Source: Alphaproteobacteria bacterium (lineage in GTDB: Bacteria > Myxococcota_A > UBA796 > UBA2385). Taken from it: a stretch of 64,000 nt of DNA. Position 1 is the first letter of the stretch. Every line of letters starts with the position of its first letter. The DNA is taken from contig JACKEY010000015.1 of the NCBI GenBank assembly GCA_020632755.1, positions 62,001 to 126,000 on the forward strand, in the 5' to 3' direction. The translations under genes were made by a program, and so were the position numbers. Below the pieces are notes generated by a model that was not told where the DNA came from, did not search any database, and was given only the letters and a program-made list of their open reading frames with translations. Positions 1-8,585 of this stretch are shown in pieces.

Positions 1-1085
1 GGCTCTTGTGCGTCGCCGTCGCCGACGCCGCGGTGGACCTGTCCCTGCGCTGGCTCTCGCTCCTCGACGGGCCGTCGTGGGCCCCCGCGGTCGGGCCGGC
101 GGGGGCCCTCCTCCTCGGCGGCGGCCTCCTCCTCCGCAAGCAGCCGGCGGCCGCTGCCGGCCTCGCCATCCTCGCCCTCGGCCTGCGGCTCTTCCCGGCG
201 AACCGCCTCGTCGTCACCTTCCTGGCGGTCGGCCAGGGAGATGCCGCCCTGGTCGAGTTCCCCGATGGCCGCCGCTGGCTGGTGGACGGTGGGCCCCCCT
301 CCGACCGGGTGCTGCGCTACCTGCGCCGCCGCGGCATCCGCCACCTGGACGCCGTGGTCCTCTCCCACGCCCACCCCGACCACATCGGCGGCCTGCAGCC
401 GGTGCTCGAGTCCCTCGCGGTCGACGCCCTGTGGGTGCCGCGGCCGCCCCAGGCCGACCAGGCCACCTACCTGGACCTGTGGCGCACCAGCTTCGCCCGC
501 GGCGTGCCCGTGCACCTCCCCGACGACCCTGCACCCACCGACGTGATCGTCGAGCACCCCCGCCACCGCTGGCGGGACCCCGGCCGCGACGAGGTCAACG
601 AGGAGAGCCTGGTGCTGCGGCTCGTTCACGGCCGGCACAGCGTGCTGCTGACCGGCGACGTCGAAGAAGACGCCGAGGCGACCCTGGCGCGGACCCAGCC
701 GCCGGCGACCCTGGTCAAGGCCGCCCACCACGGCAGCCACAGCTCGTCGTCCCTGCCCTTCGTCCGCGCGGTCCAGCCCGCGGTCGTGGTGATCCCCGCG
801 GGCCGGGACAACGCCTTCGGGCACCCGCGGGCGATCACGCTGGCGCGCTGGACCTTCCTGGGCGAGGGCAGGCCCCGTGCGCGCTGCGGTCCCGACGATG
901 CCGACGGCTGGGCGCGCTGCCGGCCGCTGGTGCTGCGCACGGACCGGGACGGCACGGTGCAGTGGAGCAGCGACGGGCAGCGCTGGCGGTTGCGCACCTG
1001 GCGCGTGCACGGTGGCTGGCGGGATCGCACGCCCGCCGACCGGCGGCCGACCCTTCCCGGCCCGCTCGCCCTCCGGGATCGCTAA
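1..1085 (+). CDS. comEC: ComEC/Rec2-type DNA internalisation protein, C-terminal part (5' truncated by window edge)
   Basis: The frame is open from the first bases of the window, so this is the 3' end of a larger gene. The visible part has a short hydrophobic run followed by a metallo-beta-lactamase fold: VGQGDAALVEFPDG, then the metal motif HAHPDHIGG near nucleotide 366, then TGDV and AAHHGSH, the usual order in the periplasmic ComEC domain. ComEC forms the inner-membrane channel that imports single-stranded DNA during natural competence, and this domain probably degrades the non-transported strand. The competence membrane domain would lie upstream and is not visible. A free-standing MBL hydrolase is less likely because hydrophobic segments precede the domain. 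Confidence 0.85.
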   Translation, partial: LLCVAVADAAVDLSLRWLSLLDGPSWAPAVGPAGALLLGGGLLLRKQPAAAAGLAILALGLRLFPANRLVVTFLAVGQGDAALVEFPDGRRWLVDGGPPSDRVLRYLRRRGIRHLDAVVLSHAHPDHIGGLQPVLESLAVDALWVPRPPQADQATYLDLWRTSFARGVPVHLPDDPAPTDVIVEHPRHRWRDPGRDEVNEESLVLRLVHGRHSVLLTGDVEEDAEATLARTQPPATLVKAAHHGSHSSSSLPFVRAVQPAVVVIPAGRDNAFGHPRAITLARWTFLGEGRPRARCGPDDADGWARCRPLVLRTDRDGTVQWSSDGQRWRLRTWRVHGGWRDRTPADRRPTLPGPLALRDR

Positions 1086-1095
1086 GCTGCCCGCC
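1083..1095 (+). promoter_or_regulatory. Putative leaderless promoter -10 box
   Basis: TAAGCT (1083-1088) ends 7 nt before the GTG at 1096, and no ribosome binding site is visible. It overlaps the stop codon of the upstream gene. A start at or next to the GTG would give a leaderless mRNA. No clear -35 box was seen. Confidence 0.4.
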
Positions 1096-3159
1096 GTGTC
1101 CCTGTTCCTGTCGCTGCTGGCCGTGTGCTCCTGGCTCGTCGCCCCCGCGGCGGGGCAGGGGCTCGTCGTGGACGAAGGTGCGCTGGCGGTGGTCGGCGAG
1201 TCGCTCGGTGACGCCGCGGTGGTCGAGGTGCGCAGCCACCCCGAGTTCGAGCGCTACACGGTGGCGCTGCCGGACGGGCGCCAGCTGCCGCTCGAGGTGA
1301 CCTGGGTGCGGGAGGGGGCCCGCCCGACCTGCCAGCATCACGCCCTGGGCGTCTTCCCGCGCTGGGAGCTGCTGGCCGAGGAGGGGGTCGAGGTGCAGGC
1401 CGATCCGGCCGGGGCGCCGGCTGCGGCCGCGCTCTGTGCCCGCCTGGACGCCCGCGGCGAGGGGCTGGTCATCGGCCCGGCCGCCGCGTCCAGCGGGGAC
1501 GGGGAGGCGAGCAGCGAGGGGGAGCAGAGCAGCGAGGGAGGCCAGCGCGAGGACCGCGGGGTCCAGCTGCCGGACGCGCGCCAGGCGCCGCCCCATCCGC
1601 TGCAGTGGGTGCTGGTCGCCCTGGGCGTCGCGCTGCTGGCGGCCATCGCCTGGCCGGTTCGCAAGGGACTCGACCGCCGCGCGGTGCTCGACGCGGGGCT
1701 GGTGGGCCTGCTGGCGGTGCTGATGCGCTGGCAGGCCAGCCCCTGGGGCCTGCAGGTCGCTCCGGACGCCGGCTACGAGCGTCTGGTGCTGGCCTGGGGC
1801 ATGTTCCTGCCCCATCCGCTGTACGGCGACGGCTTCTCCAGCCTGCACGCGGCGCTCCAGGCCGCGACCGACTTCGATCCCGACGCGGTCTTCGCCCTGC
1901 ACGCCGGGCTGTCGGCGTTCGCGCCGCTGGTGCTGTGGTGGCTCGCCCGCGAGCTGCTGGCCGATCGCGCGGCCGCGGTCTTCGCCGGGATGGCGCTGGC
2001 CGTGCTGCCGGTGGCCCTGCGGCTGGCCGCGTCCGAGGTCGCCCATGTTCCGCTCGCGACCTTCGAGCTGTTGGCGGTGGCCGGCGCCTGGGGCTTCCTG
2101 TCGCGCGGGTCCCCCTGCCTGGCCCTGGTCGGGGCGCTGGCCGCCGGCTTCGCGCCCCACCTGCGGCCCGAAGCCCTGCCCTTCGTCGCGCTGCCGGGTG
2201 CCCTGCTGCTGCTCGGCGCCTGGCGGCACCGTCGGCCGCTGCCCATCGCGTCGGCCGTGGTCGCCCTGGCCGTCATCGGGGGCCTGGTCGCCTGGCGCAT
2301 GGCGGGCTTCCCGACCATCCGGGACGACGGCCCCGTGCACTTCAGCGACTGGACCCGCCCGATGACCTGGCTCCGGCTGGTCATGCCGTCGTGGCGCTAC
2401 CCGACCGAGGCGCGCGACGCCTACCAGGTGTTCCTGCACGCGGGCCTCACCAACCCGCTGCTGCCGGCCCTGGCCCTGGTGGGCCTGGTCCGTGGCCGGC
2501 GGCCGGTGGTCGTCGGGGCGTTGGCCTGGTGGGCGCTGACGCTGCTGCCGGTGTTCCCCAAGAGCTGGCCGATGATCGACGCCTGGCGGCTGCAGCTGTC
2601 GGCCCAGGCCCCCCTGCTGCTGCTGGGCGCTGCCGGTGTGGCAGCCCTGGTGCGGCCCGCCGTGCGCATGCAGGCGGCGACGCTCACGATCCTGCTGACC
2701 CTGTTCTACCTGCCCCGGGTCCGGGAACCCTGGGCCGGACAGGCCGAGTGGCAGCTGCTGCGCGAGGCCGTCTCGGAGCTGCCGGCAGACGCGATCGTGC
2801 TGGTGCCGGACCACGAGAAGCACGGCCAGGTCGTTCGCAACGTCGGCGCCCAGCTCGCGCGGCGGGCGGGGGTGGAGCGGCCGAACTGGCAGGCGATGGG
2901 CCCCTTCGCGGCCGATCCGGACCCTGGACCCGATCGCTACGCGTGGATCAACCTGACCTGCCGGATCGAGACCCTGCCGGGCATGGGCGTGGCCAACGAC
3001 CGGACCGTCAACAGCTGCCTGCAGCTCGCCGAGCGTTGCCAGCTGGTGCCCGCCTTCACGACCACGCTGCCGACCACCACCGACGTCGACCTGACCCTGG
3101 TCGATCCGCCGGTCGAGGTCGGCTTCTACCGGATCGACGACTGCCGCCCGGCGGACTGA
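1096..3159 (+). CDS. Polytopic membrane protein, GT-C glycosyltransferase-like, function unknown
   Basis: The 687-residue protein starts at GTG 1096 with a signal-like segment (SLFLSLLAVCSWLVAPAAG). It continues with a secreted region of about 150 residues that ends in a Ser/Glu/Gly-rich linker, then roughly ten hydrophobic helices from LQWVLVALGVALL onward, and a soluble C-terminal part. The layout of many helices separated by short loops, plus a final soluble domain, resembles GT-C or dolichyl-phosphate-mannose-type transferases, but I saw no decisive Asp-Glu motif. The open frame extends upstream to 877, but that part lies inside comEC and reads like shadow sequence, so the GTG was preferred. 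A second polytopic protein of similar style lies at 8586-10106. Function is not assigned. Confidence 0.7.
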   Translation: MSLFLSLLAVCSWLVAPAAGQGLVVDEGALAVVGESLGDAAVVEVRSHPEFERYTVALPDGRQLPLEVTWVREGARPTCQHHALGVFPRWELLAEEGVEVQADPAGAPAAAALCARLDARGEGLVIGPAAASSGDGEASSEGEQSSEGGQREDRGVQLPDARQAPPHPLQWVLVALGVALLAAIAWPVRKGLDRRAVLDAGLVGLLAVLMRWQASPWGLQVAPDAGYERLVLAWGMFLPHPLYGDGFSSLHAALQAATDFDPDAVFALHAGLSAFAPLVLWWLARELLADRAAAVFAGMALAVLPVALRLAASEVAHVPLATFELLAVAGAWGFLSRGSPCLALVGALAAGFAPHLRPEALPFVALPGALLLLGAWRHRRPLPIASAVVALAVIGGLVAWRMAGFPTIRDDGPVHFSDWTRPMTWLRLVMPSWRYPTEARDAYQVFLHAGLTNPLLPALALVGLVRGRRPVVVGALAWWALTLLPVFPKSWPMIDAWRLQLSAQAPLLLLGAAGVAALVRPAVRMQAATLTILLTLFYLPRVREPWAGQAEWQLLREAVSELPADAIVLVPDHEKHGQVVRNVGAQLARRAGVERPNWQAMGPFAADPDPGPDRYAWINLTCRIETLPGMGVANDRTVNSCLQLAERCQLVPAFTTTLPTTTDVDLTLVDPPVEVGFYRIDDCRPAD

Positions 3160-3254
3160 GGCCTCCTCCTCCCCGCTGGATGGCCGCCCGGCGACAACTC
3201 GTCGCACGGGCGATGATGCAGTGACGGTCGGTGTTTCCGGTGGGTGGCACGAGG

Positions 3255-3311
3255 AAACCTCACCCAAGCGTGAGGGTTTGACTTCTCAACCCTCACCCAC
3301 GCGTTAGGGTT
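3255..3311 (+). promoter_or_regulatory. isc operon promoter with two MerR-type dyads
   Basis: Two near-identical inverted repeats lie side by side. Dyad 1 (3255-3279) has arms AAACCTCAC and GTGAGGGTTT. Dyad 2 (3288-3311) has arms AACCCTCAC and GTTAGGGTT. A good -35 hexamer, TTGACT, sits at 3278-3283, and TTAGGG/TAGGGT at 3304-3310 could be the -10, leaving a spacer of about 20-21 bp filled by dyad 2. A long spacer with a dyad inside it is the hallmark of MerR-controlled promoters. The regulator gene begins 64 bp downstream, so autoregulation of the whole operon is likely. Confidence 0.6.
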
Positions 3312-3375
3312 TGAAGGAGAAGGACCGGGGACCCCGGTCCCTCCGACGCCTTCCTCCACGCCCCCGGGGCCGCGC

Positions 3376-3909
3376 ATGAACCGCCGCTCTCCCGCCGCCG
3401 ACGCCATCCAGGACGCCGCTGCCCGCGTGCGCTCCGGCGAGCTGTGGCGCGTGGGCGCGCTGGCCGAGAAGACCGGCAAGACCGTGCGGGCGCTGCATCT
3501 CTACGAAGAGAAGGGCCTGCTCAAGCCGGCGAAGCGCACCAAGGGCGGCTTCCGCCTGTACGACGAGCGGGCGCTGCTCCGCGTCCAGTGGATCGACCGC
3601 CTGCAGGAGCTCGGCTTCTCGCTGACCGACGCGGCCGAGTTCCTCGACGACATGCGCGACGAGAGCAGCGGCCCCGCCGCGATGCTCGCCCTGAAGTCCT
3701 TCTACGCCAGCAAGCTGGCCGAGACCCGCACCGCCATCGAGCGCCTCCAGGTGCTCGAAGGCGAGCTGCAGGACTCTCTCGACTACCTCGCCGCCTGCAC
3801 CGGCTGCGACGACCACACCCCCCGGCACGCCTGCCCCTCCTGCGACAGCGGCGCCCACGACCATGGCCCCGTGCCCGACATGGTCGCCGCCGTGCACGAC
3901 CCTGGCTGA
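3376..3909 (+). CDS. MerR-family regulator of the isc operon, with Cys-rich C-terminus
   Basis: A 177-residue protein. The N-terminal winged helix (about residues 24-90) has the MerR pattern: WRVGALAEKTGKTVRALHLY, then EEKGLLKPAKRTKGGFRLY. It is followed by a helical dimerisation region. The tail contains CTGC and CPSC plus several His residues, a four-cysteine arrangement that could bind zinc or an Fe-S cluster. It is the first gene of the iscS-iscU-iscA-hscB-hscA operon and lies just downstream of two dyads. In many proteobacteria this position is held by the Rrf2-type IscR. I infer that this protein senses cluster or metal status, as SoxR does in the MerR family, but the cysteine spacing differs from SoxR. 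Confidence 0.85.
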   Translation: MNRRSPAADAIQDAAARVRSGELWRVGALAEKTGKTVRALHLYEEKGLLKPAKRTKGGFRLYDERALLRVQWIDRLQELGFSLTDAAEFLDDMRDESSGPAAMLALKSFYASKLAETRTAIERLQVLEGELQDSLDYLAACTGCDDHTPRHACPSCDSGAHDHGPVPDMVAAVHDPG

Positions 3910-3953
3910 GCCGGCCCCCGCCTCCCCCTCACTCGCCCCCGGGCAGAGGACCC

Positions 3954-5177
3954 ATGACCGTCAAGCTCCCCATCTACCTGGACAACCAGGCGACCACCCC
4001 GGTGGATCCGCGCGTGGCCGAGGCCATGATCCCCTACCTGACCCAGTTCTTCGGCAACGCCGCCAGCCGCAACCACAGCTTCGGCTGGGCGGCCGAGGAA
4101 GCCGTCGAGATCGCGCGGGAGGAGCTCGCCGCCCTGATCGGCGCCAGCCCCAAGGAGATCGTCTGGACGTCGGGCGCGACCGAGTCCAACAACCTCGCGA
4201 TCAAGGGCGCCGCCCACTACTACGAGAAGAAGGGCAAGCACCTGATCACCGTGGCCACGGAGCACAAGGCCGTGCTCGACAGCTGCCACGCCCTCGAGCG
4301 CGAAGGCTACGAGGTCACCTACCTGGGCGTGCAGCCCGACGGCCGCATCGACCTGGACGAGCTGCGCGGCGCCATCCGCGACGACACGGTGCTGGTGAGC
4401 GTGATGTTCGCCAACAACGAGATCGGCGTGCTGCAGCCCATCAAGGAGATCGGCGCCATCTGCAGGGAACGCGGCGTGGTCTTCCACACCGACGCCGTCC
4501 AGGCGCTCGGCAAGGTGCCCGTCGACGTGGCGGAGCTGGGCGTCGACCTGATGTCGATGTCGGCCCACAAGATGTACGGCCCCAAGGGCATCGGCGCCCT
4601 GTACGTGCGCCGCGGTCGGCCCCGCGTGCGGCTCCAGCCCCTCATCGACGGCGGCGGCCATGAGCGCGGCCTGCGCTCGGGCACCCTGGCCGTGCACCAG
4701 ATCGTCGGCATGGGCAAGGCCGCCCTCTACGCCAAGGAAGACCTGGACACCGGCAAGATCGACGAGGTCCGGCGCCTGCGCGACAAGCTGTGGGCCGGCC
4801 TGCAGGAGCAGCTCGACGAGCTGTACCTCAACGGCTCCTGGGACCACCGGCTGCCCAACAACCTCAACATCAGCTTCGCCTACGTCGAAGGCGAGGCGAT
4901 GATGATGGCCATCAAGGACATCGCCGTGTCGTCGGGCAGCGCCTGCACCTCGGCCAGCCTCGAGCCCAGCTATGTGCTGCGTGCCCTGGGCGTCGACGTC
5001 GAGCTGGCCCACACGTCCATCCGGTTCGGCCTGGGCCGGTTCACGACCGAGGAAGAGCTCGACTACGCCCTCGCCCTCATCGTCGAGAAGGTCCGCTGGC
5101 TCCGCGAGATGAGCCCCCTCTACGAGATGGTCAAGGAAGGCATCGACCTCAAGTCCATCGAGTGGGCCGCCCACTAG
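3954..5177 (+). CDS. iscS: Cysteine desulfurase IscS
   Basis: IscS is a PLP enzyme that removes sulfur from L-cysteine and passes it to the IscU scaffold. The 407-residue protein has the PLP lysine in SAHKMYGPKG (Lys206) and the mobile catalytic cysteine in SSGSACTSASLEPS (Cys331). The motif TSGATESNN and the typical C-terminus are also present. The length matches the family (about 404). The start at ATG 3954 was chosen because homology begins directly with LPIYLDNQATTP and a GAGGA element precedes it; the open frame further upstream overlaps the regulator gene in another frame. It is followed 39 bp later by iscU. Confidence 0.97.
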   Translation: MTVKLPIYLDNQATTPVDPRVAEAMIPYLTQFFGNAASRNHSFGWAAEEAVEIAREELAALIGASPKEIVWTSGATESNNLAIKGAAHYYEKKGKHLITVATEHKAVLDSCHALEREGYEVTYLGVQPDGRIDLDELRGAIRDDTVLVSVMFANNEIGVLQPIKEIGAICRERGVVFHTDAVQALGKVPVDVAELGVDLMSMSAHKMYGPKGIGALYVRRGRPRVRLQPLIDGGGHERGLRSGTLAVHQIVGMGKAALYAKEDLDTGKIDEVRRLRDKLWAGLQEQLDELYLNGSWDHRLPNNLNISFAYVEGEAMMMAIKDIAVSSGSACTSASLEPSYVLRALGVDVELAHTSIRFGLGRFTTEEELDYALALIVEKVRWLREMSPLYEMVKEGIDLKSIEWAAH

Positions 5178-5216
5178 TCCCTTCGCTTCTCTCCCCCTTC
5201 CCGTCAGGAGGTCCCC

Positions 5217-5606
5217 ATGGCCTACAGCGACAAGCTCATCGATCACTACGAGAACCCCCAGAACGTCGGCAGCATGGACAAGGCCGCCCCGGACGTCGGC
5301 ACCGGCCTGGTCGGCGCCCCGGCCTGCGGCGACGTCATGAAGCTCCAGCTCAAGATCAACGACGACGGCATCATCGAAGACGCCAAGTTCAAGACCTTCG
5401 GCTGCGGCTCCGCCATCGCCAGCAGCTCGCTGGTGACCACCATGGTCAAGGGCCAGTCCATCGAAGCCGCCGAGCAGATCAAGAACTCGGACATCGCCGC
5501 CGAGCTCGCCCTGCCCCCGGTGAAGATCCACTGCTCCGTGCTGGCCGAGGACGCCATCAAGGCGGCCATCGCGGACTACCGCAAGAAGCGCGCGCAGCAG
5601 GGCTAG
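5217..5606 (+). CDS. iscU: Iron-sulfur cluster scaffold IscU
   Basis: IscU is the scaffold on which [2Fe-2S] and [4Fe-4S] clusters are built from IscS sulfur. The 129-residue protein has the three ligand cysteines at positions 37 (APACGDVM), 63 (TFGCGSAIASSS) and 106 (KIHCSVLAEDA), the same numbering as Escherichia coli IscU. The chaperone recognition motif, LPPVK, just before Cys106, is intact, so it should be a client of the HscA/HscB pair encoded downstream. A perfect AGGAGG lies 5 nt before the ATG at 5217, which fixes the start. Confidence 0.97.
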   Translation: MAYSDKLIDHYENPQNVGSMDKAAPDVGTGLVGAPACGDVMKLQLKINDDGIIEDAKFKTFGCGSAIASSSLVTTMVKGQSIEAAEQIKNSDIAAELALPPVKIHCSVLAEDAIKAAIADYRKKRAQQG

Positions 5607-5672
5607 TCGGCGCGGCCGCGCCCGCCGCGGTACGTGCCCCGAATCCTTCCCCCTTCGCGAGAGGTCGCCGCC

Positions 5673-6014
5673 ATGGCCGTCAGCATGAGCGATGCCGCCA
5701 TCCAGCGCATCACCCAGGTCCGCAAGCGCCGCCAGACCCCCGAGCACGTGCTCCGGGTCGGCGTGCGCGGGGGTGGCTGCTCGGGCCTCGAGTACTACCT
5801 CGACCTGGTCCCCGAAGCCCAGCCCAAGGACAAGCTCTTCGAGTTCGTCGATGCCGACGGCGTGCCGATCGTGCTCGCGGTCGACCGCAAGAGCTACCTG
5901 TTCATCAACGGCTCGGAGCTCGACTACAAGAAGGGCATGATGCACAGCGGCTTCGAGTTCAACAACCCGCTGGCGTCGCGCTCCTGCAGCTGCGGCGACT
6001 CGTTCTCGATGTAG
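5673..6014 (+). CDS. iscA: A-type iron-sulfur carrier IscA
   Basis: A 113-residue HesB/IscA-family protein that accepts or transfers Fe-S clusters or iron. The three conserved cysteines are Cys36 (GGGCSGLEYYLDL) and the closing pair Cys105/Cys107 (SCSCGDSFSM). The C-terminal pair is written Cys-Ser-Cys where Escherichia coli IscA has Cys-Gly-Cys. The start was placed at ATG 5673 because a GAGAGG element precedes it and family homology starts at SMSDAAIQRI; the open frame begins 39 bp earlier at a GTG. Located between iscU and hscB in the operon. Confidence 0.95.
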   Translation: MAVSMSDAAIQRITQVRKRRQTPEHVLRVGVRGGGCSGLEYYLDLVPEAQPKDKLFEFVDADGVPIVLAVDRKSYLFINGSELDYKKGMMHSGFEFNNPLASRSCSCGDSFSM

Positions 6015-6099
6015 GACCGGGTTCCCCCCGCCCGAGCCGCGCCGGCCTCCGACCCTGGGGCCGGCGTCTTCCTGTCCGACCCCTGCTCCCCCTCCCGCG

Positions 6100-6663
6100 A
6101 TGATCTGCTGGCGCTGCCGAGAGAAGGTCGAAGGTCCGCTCTGCGTGAGCTGCGGTGCGCTGCAGCCTCCGCCGGCCGCCCCCGACCACTTCGACGTCCT
6201 GGGCCTGGATCGCGCCTGGAGCGTCGAGCGCCAGGAGATCGACGCCGCCTGGCGGGCCCGCTCGCGGCTGGTGCATCCCGACCGCTTCGCCGCCAAGAGC
6301 GCCGTCGAGCGCCGCATGAGCCTGCAGTGGACGGCGGCGATCAACAGCGCCCGGCGGGCCCTGCGCGACCCCGTGCGGCGCGGCTGGTACCTGGCCACCG
6401 GCCGGGACCGCCCGGCCGACGAGCCCGGCGGCAGCCTGGACCCCGACTTCCTGGAACAGATCTTCGAGCTGCAGCTCGAGGCCCAGGGCGACCCCCAGGG
6501 TGTCGCCGCCCAGGCCAGCGCCATGCGCGACGCGGTGATGGGCGAGCTCGACGCCCGCCTGCAGGCCTGGGAGCAGGGCGATCGGACCGCGCCGCCGACC
6601 GGCGTGACCGAGCTGCTCGACCGCATGAAGTACCTGGACAACCTGGCGCAGCCCGGCGCCTGA
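6100..6663 (+). CDS. hscB: J-domain co-chaperone HscB with N-terminal zinc-ribbon
   Basis: HscB delivers IscU to the Hsp70 HscA and stimulates its ATPase. The 187-residue protein has a J-domain with the HPD motif at about residues 59-61 (LVHPDRFAAKS) and the C-terminal three-helix region that binds IscU. The first 20 residues add two cysteine pairs (CWRC and CVSC) that look like a zinc ribbon. Such an N-terminal domain is known from eukaryotic HSC20/HSCB but is absent in Escherichia coli HscB. It lies 85 bp downstream of iscA and 34 bp upstream of hscA. Confidence 0.93.
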   Translation: MICWRCREKVEGPLCVSCGALQPPPAAPDHFDVLGLDRAWSVERQEIDAAWRARSRLVHPDRFAAKSAVERRMSLQWTAAINSARRALRDPVRRGWYLATGRDRPADEPGGSLDPDFLEQIFELQLEAQGDPQGVAAQASAMRDAVMGELDARLQAWEQGDRTAPPTGVTELLDRMKYLDNLAQPGA

Positions 6664-6697
6664 GCCGCGCGCCCACCCAAACGAACCCGGAAGCTCC

Positions 6698-8551
6698 ATG
6701 AGCAAGAACATCGGCATCGACCTCGGCACCACCCACTCGCTGGTGGCCGCGGTGCTCGACGGCAAGGCCCGCGTGCTCCTCGACGAGCACGGCGAGGCGC
6801 TGGTCCCCTCGGCCGTGCGTTTCGAGGGCGGGTCCGAGGACGACGGCGCCTTCGCCGTGGGCCGCCCGGCCCTGTCCCGCGCCCACCTCGCCAACGGCGT
6901 CACCTTCACCAGCTTCAAGCGGTTCATGGGCCGCGCCCCGAGCGAGGTCGCGGAAGAAGCGAAGGCCTTCGGCTACGAGCTGGTCGAGGGCGACGACCGC
7001 GTGATCCGGTTCCGCCACGGCGAGCTGGAGTTCACCCCGGTCGAGCTGTCGGCGATGATCCTGCGCGAGCTGTGGCAGCAGGCCGGCGAGGTGCTGCTGA
7101 CGCGGCCCGGCGGCGTGGTCATCACCGTGCCCGCCTACTTCGACGACGCCCAGCGCCAGGCCACCCGCGACGCCGCGCGGCTCGCGAACCTCGAGGTGCT
7201 GCGGCTGCTCAACGAGCCCACCGCCGCGGCCATCGCCTACGGCCTGCAGCAGGGCGCCGACGGCCAGCGGGTCGCGGTCTACGACCTGGGCGGCGGCACC
7301 TTCGACATCAGCATCCTCGAGCTGTCCGAGGGCGTGTTCCAGGTCCTGTCCACGGCCGGCGACACCCAGCTCGGCGGCGACGACTTCGACCAGGCGCTGG
7401 CCCGCGTGCTGCAGGCCAGCCTGGGCCTGGGCGAGCTGTCCGGCATCGAGTGGCGCATGCTCGTGCGCGCCGCCGAGGCCGCCAAGCGCCGGCTGACCGA
7501 CGCCGACCAGACCACCATCGAGATCGAGCACGGCGGCGCGGTGCACCAGGTGCCGATCAGCCGCGCCCAGTTCGACCAGCTGGTCGCCCCGATCGTCGAG
7601 CGCACCGCCGACAGCGTGAAGCGGGCGCTGTCCGACGCCGAGCTGTCCGCGGCCGACATCGACGAGGTCGTGCTGGTCGGCGGGTCCACCCGCGTGCCCT
7701 ACGTGCGCGCCTTCGTGCAGCAGCTGTTCGGCGGCAAGGCCCCCCACGTCGACATCGACCCCGACCAGGTCGTGGCCATCGGCGCGTCGATGCAGGCCGA
7801 CATCCTGTCGGGCGCCAGCCAGCTCACCGATGATCTGCTGCTGCTCGACATCCTGCCCCTGTCCCTGGGCATCGAGACCATGGGCGGCGTGGTCGAGCGC
7901 ATCATCCCGCGCGTCAGCACCATCCCGGCCACCGCCAGCCAGACCTTCACCACCCACGTCGACGGCCAGACCGCGGTCGACATCCACGTGGTCCAGGGCG
8001 AGCGCGAGATGGTGCGCGACAACAGAAGCCTGGGCCGCTTCCGGCTGACCGGCATCCCGGCGATGCCCGCTGGCATCCCGCGCATCAAGGTCGAGTTCAC
8101 CGTCGACGCCGACGGCATCCTGTCGGTCAGCGCCACCGAGAAGAGCACCGGCGTCGCCGCCCGCATCAAGGTCGAGCCCAGCTACGGCCTGAGCGACGAC
8201 GAGATCGAGCAGATGCTCGAAGACGCCATCGACCACGCCGAAGACGACTTCGACGAGCGCCTGCTGATCGAAGCCCGGGTCGAGGCCGAGGGCGTGAAGA
8301 AGGCGCTCGAGCGCGCCATCGCCGACGATGCGGGCCTGCTCGAGGGCGACGAGGGCGACCGCTTCCAGGCCGTCCTCGCGGAACTGTCCGCCGCCATGGA
8401 CGGCAAGGACCGCCAGCGGATCAGCGCCTTGACCAAGAAGCTCGACGAGACCAGCGCGGCCTTCGCCCAGCGCCGCATCGAGCGCGACCTGGCCCTGGCG
8501 CTCGAAGGCCGCGACGCCGACGACGTGGGCAAGGCGCTCGGCATCGACTGA
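6698..8551 (+). CDS. hscA: Fe-S assembly Hsp70 chaperone HscA
   Basis: A 617-residue Hsp70 specialised for releasing clusters from IscU. The ATPase phosphate loop (IGIDLGTTHSLVA), the second phosphate motif (YDLGGGTFDISILEL), the adenosine motif (VLVGGSTRVPYVR) and the substrate-binding domain (LPLSLGIETMGG) are all present. It closes the operon. No ferredoxin (fdx) or iscX gene follows: the next gene starts from its own -10 box, so the electron donor must be encoded elsewhere. Confidence 0.96.
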   Translation: MSKNIGIDLGTTHSLVAAVLDGKARVLLDEHGEALVPSAVRFEGGSEDDGAFAVGRPALSRAHLANGVTFTSFKRFMGRAPSEVAEEAKAFGYELVEGDDRVIRFRHGELEFTPVELSAMILRELWQQAGEVLLTRPGGVVITVPAYFDDAQRQATRDAARLANLEVLRLLNEPTAAAIAYGLQQGADGQRVAVYDLGGGTFDISILELSEGVFQVLSTAGDTQLGGDDFDQALARVLQASLGLGELSGIEWRMLVRAAEAAKRRLTDADQTTIEIEHGGAVHQVPISRAQFDQLVAPIVERTADSVKRALSDAELSAADIDEVVLVGGSTRVPYVRAFVQQLFGGKAPHVDIDPDQVVAIGASMQADILSGASQLTDDLLLLDILPLSLGIETMGGVVERIIPRVSTIPATASQTFTTHVDGQTAVDIHVVQGEREMVRDNRSLGRFRLTGIPAMPAGIPRIKVEFTVDADGILSVSATEKSTGVAARIKVEPSYGLSDDEIEQMLEDAIDHAEDDFDERLLIEARVEAEGVKKALERAIADDAGLLEGDEGDRFQAVLAELSAAMDGKDRQRISALTKKLDETSAAFAQRRIERDLALALEGRDADDVGKALGID

Positions 8552-8573
8552 CCGCCGGGGCCCCGCCGATCGC

Positions 8574-8585
8574 TATGCTCGGCCC
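8574..8585 (+). promoter_or_regulatory. Putative leaderless promoter -10 box
   Basis: TATGCT (8574-8579) ends 6 nt before GTG 8586, and there is no purine-rich ribosome binding site in between. This is the distance expected between a -10 box and +1, so the transcript probably begins at the start codon. Confidence 0.45.

Noticed and set aside
835..3267. An 810-residue minus-strand open frame
   Set aside because: Antisense of the membrane protein gene with low-complexity Arg/Gln/Gly composition and no recognisable motif.
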